DNA from: Euryodendron excelsum
Lineage: Eukaryota; Streptophyta; Magnoliopsida; Ericales; Pentaphylacaceae
Assembly: GCA_033060915.1 (NCBI GenBank)
Contig: CM065394.1
Coordinates: 25,450,001 to 25,514,000, forward strand
Reading direction: 5' to 3'
Length of the DNA: 64,000 nucleotides
Shown here one piece after another: positions 12,601 to 25,130 of this stretch. The notes beneath the pieces were generated by a model. That model was given only the letters and a program-made list of their open reading frames with translations. It was not told the DNA's origin and searched no databases. The position numbers and the translations under genes are program-made. Numbering within the stretch: position 1 is the first letter of the stretch; each line of letters begins with the position of its first letter.

Positions 12601-13882
12601 CAAATGAAGAGATATAGCATAAGTAGTTTACCTCATTCCTTACTTGACGCCTTGTCTTCAACGGCTCTGCAACGTTTCTAATCAGTTGATCCAAATGATG
12701 ATTTAGTTTCACTCTGGATGATGGCTCTAGGATGTTGTTAGGTCCATCTTTGGAGTTGGTCAAGGAGGTCACGACATCATCCCTCTTCTCATTATATTCC
12801 TTCTCCAAATTTTCAAAACATGCACTATCTGAATCACAGTCCTCATCAAGTGCAATGTTAGTATGAACTAAAGAATCATCAATAACTACATTTATCGATT
12901 CCATAATAGTAAGAGTACACAAGTTATAAACATGATAAGCTTTACTAGTGATGGAATATCCAAGAAAGATACCTTCATCACTCCGAGTGTCAAATTTACC
13001 TAGATGCTCTCTATCCATCAGGATATAGCATTTGCTTCCAAATACTCTAAAGTATTTCACATTAGGCTTATTACCTTTCCACAATTCATATGGCACCTGT
13101 TTTGTACTAATTCTCAAATAGACTCAGTTTGCAATGTAGCATAAGGTATTTACCGCCTCAGCCCATAACTTCTGTGAAACTTTCTTACCATGAAGCATAA
13201 CTTGGGCCATTTCCTGGATCACTCTATTCTTTCTCTCCACCACGCTATTCTATTGTGGTGTCTTTAGAGCAGAGAGCTCATTTTTTATGCCCTGCTCATC
13301 ACAAAATTTAGCAAACTCAGAATTCTCAAATTCCTTACCATGGTCAGTACGTATTTTGCGAATGCATTCGATTTTTGTGCCTTTCTCTACATGCACTTTC
13401 TAACATAAAGTTTTAAATACAGAGAAGGTGTTAGATTTTTCTAGAATAAAATCAACCCACATAAACCTAGAAAAATCATTGATAGCCACAAAAATATATT
13501 TCTTTCCTCCAATACTCCCTATCTGAGTAAGACCCATAAGATCCATATGCCCAAGTTTCAAAGGTCTAAATATAGCAATCTGCTTGACTTTCTTATGTGT
13601 GGACTTAATTTGCTTCCAATTGGCATGGTCCCCACATGCAGTTTGTGGTTCTTCTAAGTTTTGGAATTCCACGAATGAGTTCAGAACTAGATAGTCTAGA
13701 GAGATCACTAAAGTTCACATGGCCCAGTCTTTGATGCCACAGCTCAGTCTTGTCTAGTTTAGCAGAATGGCAAATTATACCATTCTTAGAGGTGATCTCA
13801 TAGCAGTTGTCAGGAGTACGCACACCTTTCATCACACAAATACCCTCTTTATCAAAAATAGAGCATTCAGTTTTGAAAAACT
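12601..13882 (-). pseudogene. Copia GAG-pre-integrase and integrase (broken)
   Basis: The GAG-pre-integrase segment has ELWHQRLGHVNFSDLSRLSS near 13710-13770. The integrase core shows LGHMDLMG near 13540 (first acidic residue), RTDHGKEFENSEF near 13310-13350 (second) and an NSVVERKN block near 13230 (third). The conserved C-terminal region includes YELWKGNKPNVKYFRVFGSK near 13030-13090. Stops and frameshifts occur near 13400, 13600-13710 and 13120. The high-coordinate edge of this segment is exactly where the solo LTR was inserted. Confidence 0.88.
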
Positions 13883-16800
13883 TGTCGCGCCCCGATTTTT
13901 CGCACTCGAAAAGACAAGTGAGAAAAACACAATGCTCTCTAATTAGAACTCATCCTCCTATAAGGACGAGTGCAACTAGGTTTAAATTGAAAATTGATTT
14001 GATTAAGGGCTTTTAAAAAATAATTTGGAGTTGCCACTTAACTTGAATGAGGTGAGTTAGGTCACCCAAACCTAAGCACTACCCGAAGATTATACTTAGG
14101 GTTTTTGAAAAAGTTTTGAAAACTATCTCGAGAGAGGGATTTTTTTTAGAAAACAAGTTGTTTGGCAACCTTTGGAAACACGCAAGCCCTTTTTTTTTTA
14201 TAAAATAACTCCATTTAGTCCTTGAAAACAGTAATCTAAGTTCGAAGGTTGGTTACGTATAAAGAAGACACATTAGGCCATCACCCTATCCCACCTTTGT
14301 GGTACCTACATGTCTATTCACCCTAGGTTCACTCATTCAGAATCTTTGATTAATATATATCCAAAACTATTCAATTTAGAAAAGAATTTTGAAAAAGAGA
14401 GGTTTGACATGATGTATGATATGCAAGTGCAAGAGAAGACTTTGATTTTGAAAGTAAATTTGAAAACAGTTGATTTAATTTTTGGAAATAGATTTGAAAA
14501 GAAGACTTGATTTGAAAGAAAGTCTTAGAAATTGGAAATAAAGATTTGAAAATAAATTGTAGAATTAGAAATTTGAAATCGATCATGGAATTGGAAATTT
14601 GAAAATAGTTATGGAATTGAAAATTTAAAAAGTTATGAAATTGGAAGTTTGAAAAAGGTAATGAAAATGGAAGTTTTAAAAAGGTTATAACCGCATCCGT
14701 GAGGGTTGCCTACATATCTCTTTTTGAGAATCAGGTCAGTCGTAGTTCTCAGTCGTAGTTTGAACAAGAGTGCGATAGAAAACAGAAGGTTTGATTCGAA
14801 AAAGAGTTTGGTTTAGAACTTGTATTTGAAGATTAAAAATTGAACATTGATTTGAAATTGACTTGGAAGATTCAAAAAGCTTGGTTTTGGGAAACCTAGA
14901 CTTAGGAAAGATGGGACTTAAGAAAGACTTGAGATTAAAAAAGATTTGATTGAAAATTTTGAGTTAGAAAACATGGAGAGTTGGAGTCTAGGAAAGATTG
15001 GATTTAGAAAATCTTGAAATGAGAAGAGTTTCGAAATAAGAAACTTCATTTTAAGAAAGTTTCATTTTAGGAAATGTTTTGAAATAGGAAAGTTTCCTTT
15101 TTAAGAAAGAGTTGATTTTTGGAAAGATTTGAATTAGGAAAAGTTTGATTTAAGAAAGATTTGAAATTTAGAAAGTTTAGAATTTTGAAAAGATTTGGAA
15201 TGGAAAGTTCGAAATTGGGAAAGGTTCGAAAGTTTAAGTTTTAGAAACACTTGAAGTTTGAGTTTAAGAAAGATTGGAAAATTTAAACTTTAGAAAGTTA
15301 AGATCTGGAAAGGTATGGAATTAGGAAAGGTTTGAACTAGGAAAGATTTGATTTCTATTTCCTAAAACAAAAGATTGGACTTTATTTCTAAAAGGAGGTG
15401 ATTTGATTTTATTTTCAAAAATAGAGGATTTGATCTAGTTTCCTAAATGGGAGATTGGATTTGGCATGGAATTAGAAGGTGAAGTTGTGGAAATCTTAGA
15501 TTTGGAAGGCTATAGTTTGATATAGAAAATAGGTTTTGAAAATTTATGATTTTGATGTAAAAATGAGATTTTGGAAACCTAGGTTTTAAGGCAAGATTGG
15601 AAATCATGTTTTAGGAGAGAAAACTAAGGTTTCCTAACCATGGCTCTAAGGCTTGACTTGGGTTTCAAGAAAAAGAGATTTTGAAAAATAGATCTTTTTG
15701 GAAGGAATTTCTAGGAAGAAAACTTGAAGGATGTTTTTAGAAAGTAAATTTTTCAAGAGAGCTTTTGGGAAGGAGTTTGAAAAGAGTTTTTAGGAAAATA
15801 AGTTTTTTGAAGGGAATTTTTAAAAAGCAATTTTTAGAAAGAAATATTAGAAGGGAGATTAGAGAGAGTTTTTAGAAAGTATATTAGAGAAGAGATTTTA
15901 GAGAGTAGATTTGAAAAGAGAGTTTTTGGAAAGGGAATTTTGGAAAGAGTTTGAAAAGCAATTTGGAAATGGATTTGAATATAGACTTTTGCAAGTCTCT
16001 AAAAATATCTCACTTTCCTAAAACGATTCTAACCATAAGAATATTAGAACCATTCTAGGATTGTGATTTTGAAAACGACAAGTATTTGACAATATGGACC
16101 ATGAAAATCATTTTAAATGTAACACTTTCCTAAAGTAACCCTAACCATGAAAAGACTAGAATCACCTTAAGATTGCGATTTTAAAAATAAGTTTGGAAAA
16201 AAGAAGATTTAATGTAAGTTTTGAAAACGATTTTCGATGCATGTTTTGAAAACAAGTTTTGGAAAGATGCATGTTCATGATATGCACAATACAAGTTGGG
16301 GTCGTGAACATACAAGGTTAAAGGCTTCACCAAATAATCAAGGGGGCCGAACCCACGTGGTCTCTGGTTAGACTAAGAGAAAGCTCACGACACGGTGACT
16401 TTTAATATCCTAATCCTACACATGAACCGGGGAGTCCCTTGTTTCAAGCATGCAAAAAAGGAGGGTAGAAGATGAGGATTAAAATAGAAAAAACCCCAAG
16501 TGGGTTAGGAAAGAGAAGAGAGAGGGGGGAATTGCGTAAACATAAATAGGAAACCCACCTTGCATCTTCCTTTATTTTCTTTATTTTAATTTGATCTTCG
16601 CTTTGATCTTCAAGAGCTTCCAAGTTGTAGCACTTCAAGTCTTCAATGAGGTTTTGGAGGCTAGTATATGAATGTATATGAGTGTATGTGAGTGTATATA
16701 TGCTAGGGTTTGTATATGAAGGCTAGGGTTTGAAGAACCTAAAGGGAACTAGGGTTTGGAAGGACTTCGAGCTCTGTATATCGAAGAGTAGGGTTTTTGG

Positions 16801-18372
16801 ACTGAGTTTACAGACCTTTTTCACATTGGAGGAGGCTTTGTATTTATAGGCAGAAGACTGAACTAGCGCCTGCTGCAGTCGCGCCAGGCCAAAAATCCTA
16901 TTGGAGCCACTAGGGGTGGCATCAGGCCATTTTTTGGCTTAGCGCCACTAGTAGTGGCGTCATCCTTTTAGAAAACTTTTAAGGTCGGCAAGCAAGGTAT
17001 CTTTCAAAGATTTGGGCACCTATATTAGTGATTTTCATGCAATTTTTAGCCTGGCTTCACTAGGAGTGACTCCGGAAGGTCTAGGAATGGCCTGGAGGGC
17101 TGAAAAGGGATAAGAACCCTTAGAATAGTGTCCTAGGGGTAATGGACTTGAAAAATAATGACATGACGTGTTGAAAGGATTGACCGGGCCATTAGGGGCA
17201 AAACGATCAATCGGGCTAGAAAGCTGTCGGGATGGAATTGGAATATCCCAGAAGAAGACTCAAGGTTTTGAAACATTACCTAAAATGTTCTAGGAGGTTA
17301 CTGGTTTGATACCCAGAGTCGGTGTGGTTGGAATAGGTGATCAGCCCACTAGGGCCAAACGGTCATTTTACACCAGCTTTGTCGGAATTGACTTGGAATG
17401 ACCTAAAAATACATTGGAAGACCGGGGATACTATCAGAAACATCCCCAGGAGGTTACCGGTTTGATACTCAGAGCCGATGTGGTTCCCGGGGAGCTTGAA
17501 TGCCTAGAGGTAAAATGGTCATTTTGATCGGGGCCCGAAACTGACTGGAAGGCACCTAATCATGCCGAATCGTCTTTGGGACGACCCTGGAAGGGTAGAA
17601 TTACCGTTCTGAGGACTTAGGTACTTTCTCAAGAAATGTGTTGAAAATGGCCCTAAGGGCAGTTTAGTCATTTTTCATTGGAGTGGGCTAGCAGTCACTG
17701 GTGTTGACCTGGGTTTTGAGTGTTTTCACCACTATGACGGTGGTCCCGTGACAAAGGGGTTTGCTGGCAATTCCCAATGTCAACCTATTTACGAGTGTTT
17801 TCGCCACTCCGACAATTCGTAATCATTCCACAAACTGCTTGATTTTGAGAAACTGTTAGGTGGACTGATCGCCTGAGGAATCAACTTTCTCGAAAGACGT
17901 GTTGAAACTAACATTCTTCATTGGCGAGCTAGCAGGGGCCAAAGGTGGGCTGTTCTACCATCTCGGAGACTTGGGGTCTCATCCTGGTCGACGAGTTTGA
18001 AAGGACTTACTGTTTCAAAAAATTTTCTCGGAAGACGTGCCGGACAGGATGGACTTACCACCTTGTGGAATCAATTTTCTTGAAAGGCATGTCAGATTTA
18101 ATTGGAATTGGAATTGGTCTTGAAATTGGATTTTAGATTAAAAAACGGACTTGTCGTCTTCGAAAAGGCATGTCCACTGGAATTAGACCGAACAATACCC
18201 CAAGGGCACTTTGGTCATTTTTCCTCTATTTGGGCCCAATGGGCCCGCGAAGCGATTGATTGACTGGATTATGTCTGAAAAAGTGGTTTGACTCAGAATA
18301 TGTCCATATTGACTTGAATACAAGTCTGGACAAACTAGAGACTGCCGAGTAAGCAAATATAGGGTGCTTACA
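13883..18372. mobile_element. 4.49-kb probable solo LTR nested in copia
   Basis: The insertion begins TGTCGCGCCCCG and ends GGGTGCTTACA. It is flanked on both sides by AAACT (13878-13882 and 18373-18377), a perfect 5-bp target duplication. There is no internal direct repeat of the termini, no coding region, no primer site and no polypurine tract, so it behaves as a single LTR left by recombination. The length and start fit the very long LTRs of Ogre-type Ty3/gypsy elements; that assignment is inference. From about 14380 to 16280 the plus strand is strongly purine-rich with endless variants of GATTTGAAA. A block of about 157 bp around TTACTGGTTTGATACCCAGAG is duplicated near 17290 and 17448. 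Confidence 0.8.
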
Positions 18373-18840
18373 AAACTGTACTTGGTGTTGTGCGTCACAT
18401 AACTGACTAATGCTTATGAGATTAGCCTTTAGGTCCTCAACTAGTAGAACGTCATCGAGGTTTGGTAACCCTTAAGATTTTATATTCCCTTTTCCTACAA
18501 CTTTGGAGGTGCTGCCATCACCAAAGGTTACTAGACCTCCATCACATTTAGTCACAGTGTCAAAATACCCTTTATTTCCACACATGTGCCTTGAGTAGCC
18601 ACTGTCTAGGTACCACACGTTAGAGTTGTGAGCCTTCAGGGCAATGTGGACAACAAATCCTCTCAGGTCAGTTTTCCTTATCCATACAGTCTTAGGATTA
18701 GCACTCGTGTGCCTTGGACAAGATTGTCGGTTAGGCTTTTGACCTTTCCTTAAGGTATATTTAGTCACAGATATTGCCATATAGTTTTCATAGTATTGAG
18801 GTTAAGCATGTCTTTGAAAATTCTGATTAGTAAAATTTCT
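18373..18840 (-). pseudogene. Copia aspartic protease region (broken)
   Basis: The minus strand encodes a segment with VWYLDSGYSRHMCGNKGYF near 18570-18620 followed by GLVTFGDGSTSKVVGKG. This is the Sirevirus protease signature: DSG is the catalytic aspartate triad. The residue after DSG is Tyr where the family normally has Cys. A stop follows the VVGKGNIKS block at 18472, and the remaining linker ends where the solo LTR begins. Confidence 0.8.
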
Positions 18841-20646
18841 TTGCTCAGTCAACACATGGAATCTATTAGACATCTGACTATTGTATGATCTACTTGAGTA
18901 TTGAAAATTACGAGTTTGAACATATTCCAAATGTAATCCATATAATTTATAACATTGTGGCCTAATGTGACCTCTTATACCATAGTGGTGACAAAGAGGA
19001 AAAACATAAGAAGAATTATCTTGATTTGACGAGTATTATACTTTTATTCAAGATCAAATTTGATGGACTTGCTGTACTGATGTTGTTTTGACTTGGAAGG
19101 TTTAGCCTTATACCCAATACCACGCGTATCCCATAAATGTTTTTGATCCAAGCACACTTTCTCTACCGTGGATGCACTTGCCTTGTACTTTTTGAAGGTC
19201 AGATTAAACTTAGCCAGATCAGCCTCGAGTTTCTGAATTTTTTCTTTAAGAGCCTTTTTAAAACATTCTCTCTCAAATGCATCGTTCTCAAGAAACTTCA
19301 CTTTGTCTGATAGGGTTGCTCGATGTTTCCTCAACTAACTTATTTTGGTTTGAGCATCATCATTCACACTCTTTAAAGAGACAACTTCTTCCAGAGCCTT
19401 TTTCAACTTCTTACCCAATTTAACATTCACATTGGTGAGTTTGTAAAAATGCTTGTACAATTGATCATAAGCTCGTTGCAGTTTACTTTTATCTTCATCA
19501 TCTGATTCATCCTCATTTTTCTTGAGAGATCCCATTATACCATCTGATTCATCAAATTTTTCCAATTCAGAAATTTTAGATGAAGTCTCGATTACCTCAG
19601 AAGTTGATGCCATGAATGCCGTGAAATTCTTAGATTCATTATCACTTTCCGGCTCCTCTTTCTTCTCGAAATCACTTCAAGTGATTGTCAAAACTTTGCT
19701 TCCTTTATTTTTCTTTTTGTTTGGGTAATCTGTAGCAATATGCCCAAAGCCATGATATTCGAAGCATTATTTTTTGGCAGACTTATCAGATGACTTCCTT
19801 ACGTCATTTTATCAAAAGGTTATCCTTTAAATTTATCAAATGAGGAAGATAGATTTTGTTGTCATTTGTTGAAATTTTTTAAAAACTTTTTGACAAGCAA
19901 GGCCATCTCCTTGATACCCATATCTAAATCACTATCCTCTACCTCATTAGATTTTTCTTTAATGGAACTTAAGACAATACCTTTATTCTTTCTAGGTTAA
20001 CGAAAGTTTGCTTCAAAAGTTTGTAAGGAACCCACTAAGTCCTCTATTTTCATGGCATCAACATCCCTACTTTCCTCTATGGCAGTAACATTCGCTTAAA
20101 ATCTCTTAGATAAAGACTTTAGAATTTTCGAACAATTTTTGAAGAAGAGATTTGTTCACCAAGGTTGAAACTTGAGTTGACGATGTCACTTAGTTTAAAA
20201 TAAAATTGATCAAATGTTTCATCATCTTTCATTCTCAAAGTTTCAAAAGCAGTTGTTAATCACTGGAGCTTAGCAATTTTTACAATAGTGCCCTCACGGG
20301 TGATCTGTAAAATGTCACAAGCCTCTTTAGCGAGTTCACAGTGTGAAATTCTACGAAACTCCTCAGTTGTGACCCCATTAAAGATGGCATTAATAGCTTT
20401 ACTATTTCATACACAGTCCTCATAATCAACCCTATCCAAAGCTATAATAGTTTTTGAGGTAGTCACATCACCAGCTATGACTGTGGGTGGAGTCCAGCCA
20501 TTAACAACAACCTGCCATACACGTTCATCTAAAGATTTAAGGAAAGCTCTCATTTTGGCTTTCCAATAGGGATAGTTGGTCCTATCAAGCAAGGGCGATC
20601 GAGAGGTAGAACTACCTTCCTTTTGCCAATCCATAGACATAGGCAA
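18841..20646 (-). pseudogene. Copia gag (broken)
   Basis: The frame starts at ATG 20646 with a Sirevirus-type N-terminus (LLDRTNYPYWKAKMRAFLKS). It continues through several stops and shifts. A first zinc knuckle near 19740-19785 reads CFEYHGFGHIATDY, in which the second and last Cys of the CX2CX4HX4C motif are Tyr. A long acidic and lysine-rich coiled-coil region follows (19613-19044). A second knuckle near 18950-18990 reads CHHYGIRGHIRPQC, again with the second Cys replaced by Tyr. Gag would form the particle and bind the element RNA. Confidence 0.85.
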
Positions 20647-20688
20647 TCAGGACCTCACTCTTTGGAAAATCAAAATTGATTTTGAGTG

Positions 20689-20704
20689 TCCCGTTCTAAT
20701 ACCA
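20689..20704 (-). other. Primer binding site of copia
   Basis: Directly inside the 5' LTR, the minus strand reads TGGTATTAGAACGGGA after a two-base spacer. It matches the usual TGGTATCAGAGC initiator tRNA-Met primer site with a few changes. Confidence 0.75.
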
Positions 20705-20706
20705 AT

Positions 20707-21721
20707 TGAAAAACCTAGCATTTGTATTTGTTTTGTCCAATAGACTAAAACCTACAATATTCGTTCAAGATGTTATGGCAATAAGCAATATTGTACATAC
20801 CAAAGTACAAAAGAAAGCAAACCATTCAATTAGAAACACATCACACTTTTGCCGTGGAAACCCTTAAATGGGAGAAAAATCACGTGTCCCCTTTGCTGGA
20901 CAAATATCATGCACTATATCTCGTTGTTCAAACGTTCACAAGACTCTTTACAATCAAATCTATCAACACCATGATCTAATAATTGTCTTGACCTTGCTCA
21001 TATCCATGATTCACTATCTCTGTGCTTGACCACCGTTCAAATCCTTTTAGAACGGATTTCACGCCTTGAACTCCATCAAGACTCTTGATTTCTTCAATTG
21101 GGTTGAAGAAGATTGTTGCTAAGATCTGTTTCTGAGCTTCTAGGAAGGTAGAAAATACTTCTTTCTAGGAGTTTTTGATAGTGGCGGCTTAGATAAGGTT
21201 TGGGGAAGTGTGTTGGGCTTTAAATAGGAGCAAAAACCCTAGTGGCATGATTCCCGAGAAATCTGATTTCGCTTAACTCGCTCCTGCGAGAATCCCGCGA
21301 AGTGTAGCTCGCTCTCACGAGGATCCCACGAAAATCCAACGAGCTCAATCCCAGATTTCGACGTGCTCACTATTTTTGCCCTCGACCTCCCGCGACATCC
21401 TACGAGGGTCCCGCGAGGTTATGACCAATCTGCATGCTCACTGTTTTTGCCTTTAAGCTCCCGCGAATTCCCGTGAACATCCCGCAAGCTTCATATTTTA
21501 TAGCCAGCACACTATTTTTGCCCTTAAAATCCCTCGAACTCCATCAATATCTCTCGAAGTCCCTTTCAATAACTAAAAAGTATCATATAAGACTCTTTTA
21601 GCCCGAGCTTGCATGAATAAGCTTGAAAGCCTTTCCAAATGCTTGTGATTGAAAACCCAAGTCCTCAAAATACATCAAAACAAGACATGTCACGAAATTT
21701 AGCCAATTACATAAACTTACA
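20707..21721 (-). repeat. 5' LTR of the copia element
   Basis: Direct repeat partner of 6676-7689. In element orientation it begins TGTAAGTTTATG at 21721 and ends GGTTTTTCA at 20707, with the primer site immediately downstream. Confidence 0.9.
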
Positions 21722-21726
21722 CATAT

Positions 21727-24651
21727 GATTATGTTGTTACAAAGCCATAAAGTAAATCCATACAGATTTACATATCCAAATTTTCATTTAGCAGTGTAGT
21801 CATAATGTCCATAAGAAAAAATTCCTAATCCAAATGTATGACCGCAGCCAGAATAAGGCAAATCTCACCTCGATTGAGGAGCTTTCCTCATAATTTACAT
21901 CCCTTGAAATAAATGTAACTTTTCTGCCCCTAGGCAAGCTTTTTCCTTTTAACAAGATCATCCAACTTGTGCACGACTTTGAGAACCCAAGTGTTCTAGT
22001 CAATCTTGCACCATTATAGAAAGTCAATCAAGTCCCAAACAAGGTTAACTTTATAGACTCTATTTTATCATGCAAAATATCAATTCACTTTTACTAGCAA
22101 AAGATGAGAAAGCCTCTAGTACTGTCTTGGGTTTACTATCGTTATACGAAGCAATCATGAGATCTTTTCTCTTAATCACACAAAGTAATGATGAGAAGTA
22201 GTTTATATATGCTACCACGCAATTGAGAAATATGAGAATCTATAATTAAATCACTCCCATTGTCCCTAGGAGGTTGAAGAATTTATTCTTCTTTCTCAAC
22301 TAGGCTACAAAGTGTCTTGCATAGGATTCTCCGTCTTATAGAGCTCCCAGAACTCTAAGCATCTCATCATTGCTAGGGATATTTATGTGACTCAAATTCA
22401 GTCTCAGTTTCATTTTGCTGCTCGTTAGGAAACACATGGCGCTTAGAATTCTTAGACAACATACCAACTTATGTGCCTTCTTAAGGCCTAGCTTCCAAAC
22501 TAGTAGAAAAGTGAGCTGCAAATCTTATGACCACAAATCGACTAAAATAGGCAATTCGCTTGTCCATTACGGAAAAGAAATGGAAGTAACTGACCTATAG
22601 AGCACATGGTTAATAAGCCATGGTTAATAAGCCTTCTTAAGGCCTAGCTTCCAAACTAGAGTGGACTAATTGCATTACAGATGTCTTATTGTTCTGTTAT
22701 ATGATTTCATAGTTATCTCACATAGGCAATGTGACTTTAGCGAGTGGGAATCAGAAATTCCTTTCAAGCAATCTTCGTCCATGAGTATTTTCTTCGACTT
22801 AGTGCATTGACGAGTGAAATGTTCAAAAAATTTATCTCAGAAATAACAACCATTCTAGCCTTGACCTCTTCCAGCCTTGATCTTCTTCCACCATGCCTAC
22901 AATCGATACGCTTGGTGGCCATCACCCAATCATAGGCGCAAGCCTAACATTGGCACTGAAAATAACCCAAAGCATGTTGCATAGGTCCAAATCTCCCACT
23001 TGCGACAGAGCTTCTTAAATAAATAGTGTGTTTGGATTCTGCAGCCATCTAAGCGCTAATCCAAAAGTTAATCAAGTAATGAAGTTGGATTTTGCAGCCA
23101 CCATGCGCTCATCCATAAGCTACATCACTATATTATGCTACCTCTAGGTGCTGATCCATAATAGATGTGCTATATACTTATTGCTTAGCAGTCATTGCTA
23201 GGATTTTCAGTATCTTGCCAACCGAATTGTTGTGTTTACAGCTTACTAAAAGCTCATACAACTAGCAGCCTTGTGCCTACTTGAATAGGCATCAAGACCA
23301 TGGCGACCTTTGTGTTGTTTTGACATGTTTAGATTTAGTCAAATCTAGTCTATGGTCTCCAAGACCAATAGCTAATCCTAAATTTTGGATCTAAGGGCGT
23401 CATATCGAATTACTATATCTCAGTCAATCATGGATAAATCATCTAGATGCATATGGGATATATATGATTTTGTAGTGTAAATCTAAATTAAATACAGTTA
23501 TATTGTCGAGAAATACAGAAAAAGGCTAAGCCATTCAAATCTGTATTTGATGACAATTTAATCTCAAAATAATTAAACATGCCTAAAAAAAGACTTTAAA
23601 AATGTAAGACATAGCGAAATAAATGTAATAATAATTTTCATGAGTACAAAAACTCAAATGAAAATCTTAACAAACTGTCATGGCATTTTATGCATTTATC
23701 GTAATTCTTTAGAATTTAAAAACAATTAAATTACCAAAATGAATTACCAAAAAATATTTATTCTCAACTGATCCACAACATAGATCAATGCCCCTTGAGC
23801 ATACTTCACCAAATCTAAGGTCAAAATAGCGATGCACGTGCCCCCATGCGGGTGAGTGAACTCTTTCGTTTATAATTTCCTTTGATTCTCAAAATTAATT
23901 TTTTAGATCAGAAAAAAAACTAAATAATTTATCATTAAATTTGGAGTTCATTGATAAAAACCACGTCAAAAACCGACCACCGGAGAGGCTGCACACGGCC
24001 CAACATGCCACTAGGTGAGTGCGGGCCTGTGTTTGGGCTAGATCAGCAGGCTCACGTGTGAGTCAACAGCTCAAGGCCTCGGCTAAGCAAATCAATGACC
24101 GACTCCAGTCATGACTTAACCAGTTTCGCTCAGATCTGGTCAACGGCTTGGTCAAATGGTTTAACGGCTTAATCAACCAGCTTGATCAGCAGCTTACCAC
24201 CTCAAAATCGGCTTGGCTCAAGTTGTGGATTAGCTTCAGCTTACGGCTTGTCAACACTGTTCATCTTCAACCTTGGCTGCTGCTTCGGCCAAGTTTCCAT
24301 CCAGAACTTTGATTGGGCATAACTTGCAAGCCAGATAACCAAATTACATTAGAAAGCTATGAAGACAAGGATTCCAGAAAAATAAGTTTCGTCGATCGAA
24401 ATTCAACGTAGATAGAGAACAGGGCCCACAAAGTTTTGGCCATATCAACTCGGGTTTAATTTTTCATCAAAACTGTAAGGCTTTTAAACCCGAAAGTTTC
24501 CAAAAATGTTAGCATGTATATAACATAAAACATAGTGTAAAATCAGGCTAGACAAAGATGGTTTGTTCGGACAACCATTGAAACTCAACCAGAGCTATTT
24601 CTACAAAACAATGTGTTTAAATACATGGAAGGAGTACGAAAACATCCAAAA
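21727..24651 (-). mobile_element. Eroded retroelement interior (uncertain family)
   Basis: This DNA lies between the copia insertion and a minus-strand tRNA-Met-type primer site at 24652. Minus-strand pieces such as 22336-22521 and 21800-22027 look protein-like but are full of stops, and I could not match them to a named domain. Around 23030-23170 a word close to GCGCTAATCCATAAG recurs three times in imperfect 55-60 bp repeats. Around 23960-24250 there is a leader-like stretch with many CGGCTT and GATCAG words. It is probably the gag-side interior of an old minus-strand LTR element. Confidence 0.35.
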
Positions 24652-24665
24652 GAGCTCTGATACCA
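24652..24665 (-). other. tRNA-Met-type primer binding site
   Basis: The minus strand reads TGGTATCAGAGCTC, identical to the canonical plant initiator tRNA primer site core. It implies a 5' LTR immediately at higher coordinates and an element body at lower coordinates. Confidence 0.6.
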
Positions 24666-24867
24666 CTATTAATATTCAAGTAAGCGAGTGGGAACTATAA
24701 CAGTGAGCCTTACCTTTGTTCGGATTTGAACCTAGATCGAACCAACAGATATTTTACGTACCTTGTCTTCATGTTAAGCAACAAAACTCATGGTTGGGTG
24801 TCCTACAGTGATGAGTAACACCTCTCTTCCACCGCTCAAGCGCTTCACTAATACATATGTATATAAG

Positions 24868-24908
<41 letters not shown>

Positions 24909-25130
24909 GTGGAGGAGGAGGAGGAGGAGGATGAAGTAGGCAAGAGAGCAACAGAGCTCTCTGTTTTCTATATTCGAACTAGAGCACAACCATTTTTATA
25001 CAGATGGTATAAGGCGGTGCATGTGGCGGTGGAATTAGACTTCCATTTTCCCGATGTATATAAACCATGGGTCACTAGGTCGAGCCACCAATGGGCCTCT
25101 GGTTTTGGTCCAAACTCGACCCAAAGTCTT
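24666..25130 (-). repeat. Candidate 5' LTR next to the primer site
   Basis: Adjacent to the primer site, this segment has LTR-like composition and, on the minus strand, could start at TGTAAGACTTTGGG near 25130. Its inner edge (AATATTAATAG) does not end in CA and no second copy was found, so the limits are uncertain. It contains the GA/GGA microsatellite. Confidence 0.3.
24871..24931 (+). repeat. (GA)n followed by (GGA)n microsatellite
   Basis: About 17 uninterrupted GA units run from about 24873 and are followed by six to eight GGA-type triplets. Open frames across it on either strand are repeat artefacts. Confidence 0.9.

Larger units (their letters stand above)
6676..21721 (-). mobile_element. 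Ty1/copia retrotransposon, Sirevirus-like (SIRE/Maximus), degenerate
   Basis: This is an LTR retrotransposon read on the minus strand. LTRs of 1014 and 1015 bp (6676-7689 and 20707-21721) begin TG and end CA. They are flanked by a perfect 5-bp duplication, CATAT, at 6671-6675 and 21722-21726. In element order it has 5' LTR, primer binding site, gag, protease, integrase, reverse transcriptase/RNase H, a third ORF in the env position, polypurine tract and 3' LTR. Integrase before RT is the copia order. The long gag with two zinc knuckles and a coiled coil, plus the extra 3' ORF, fits the Sirevirus group. Every ORF carries stops or frameshifts. The LTRs differ by roughly 8-9% over the part I compared by eye, so the insertion is old. 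A 4490-bp solo LTR interrupts it at 13883-18372. Confidence 0.92.

Noticed and set aside
6125..24852. A single element from TGTCACGCCCC (6125) to CTTCA (24847) with CTAAT on both sides
   Set aside because: The CTAAT match can occur by chance in 3 kb. The ends are not repeats of each other, and the primer site at 24652 does not fit LTRs with those limits.
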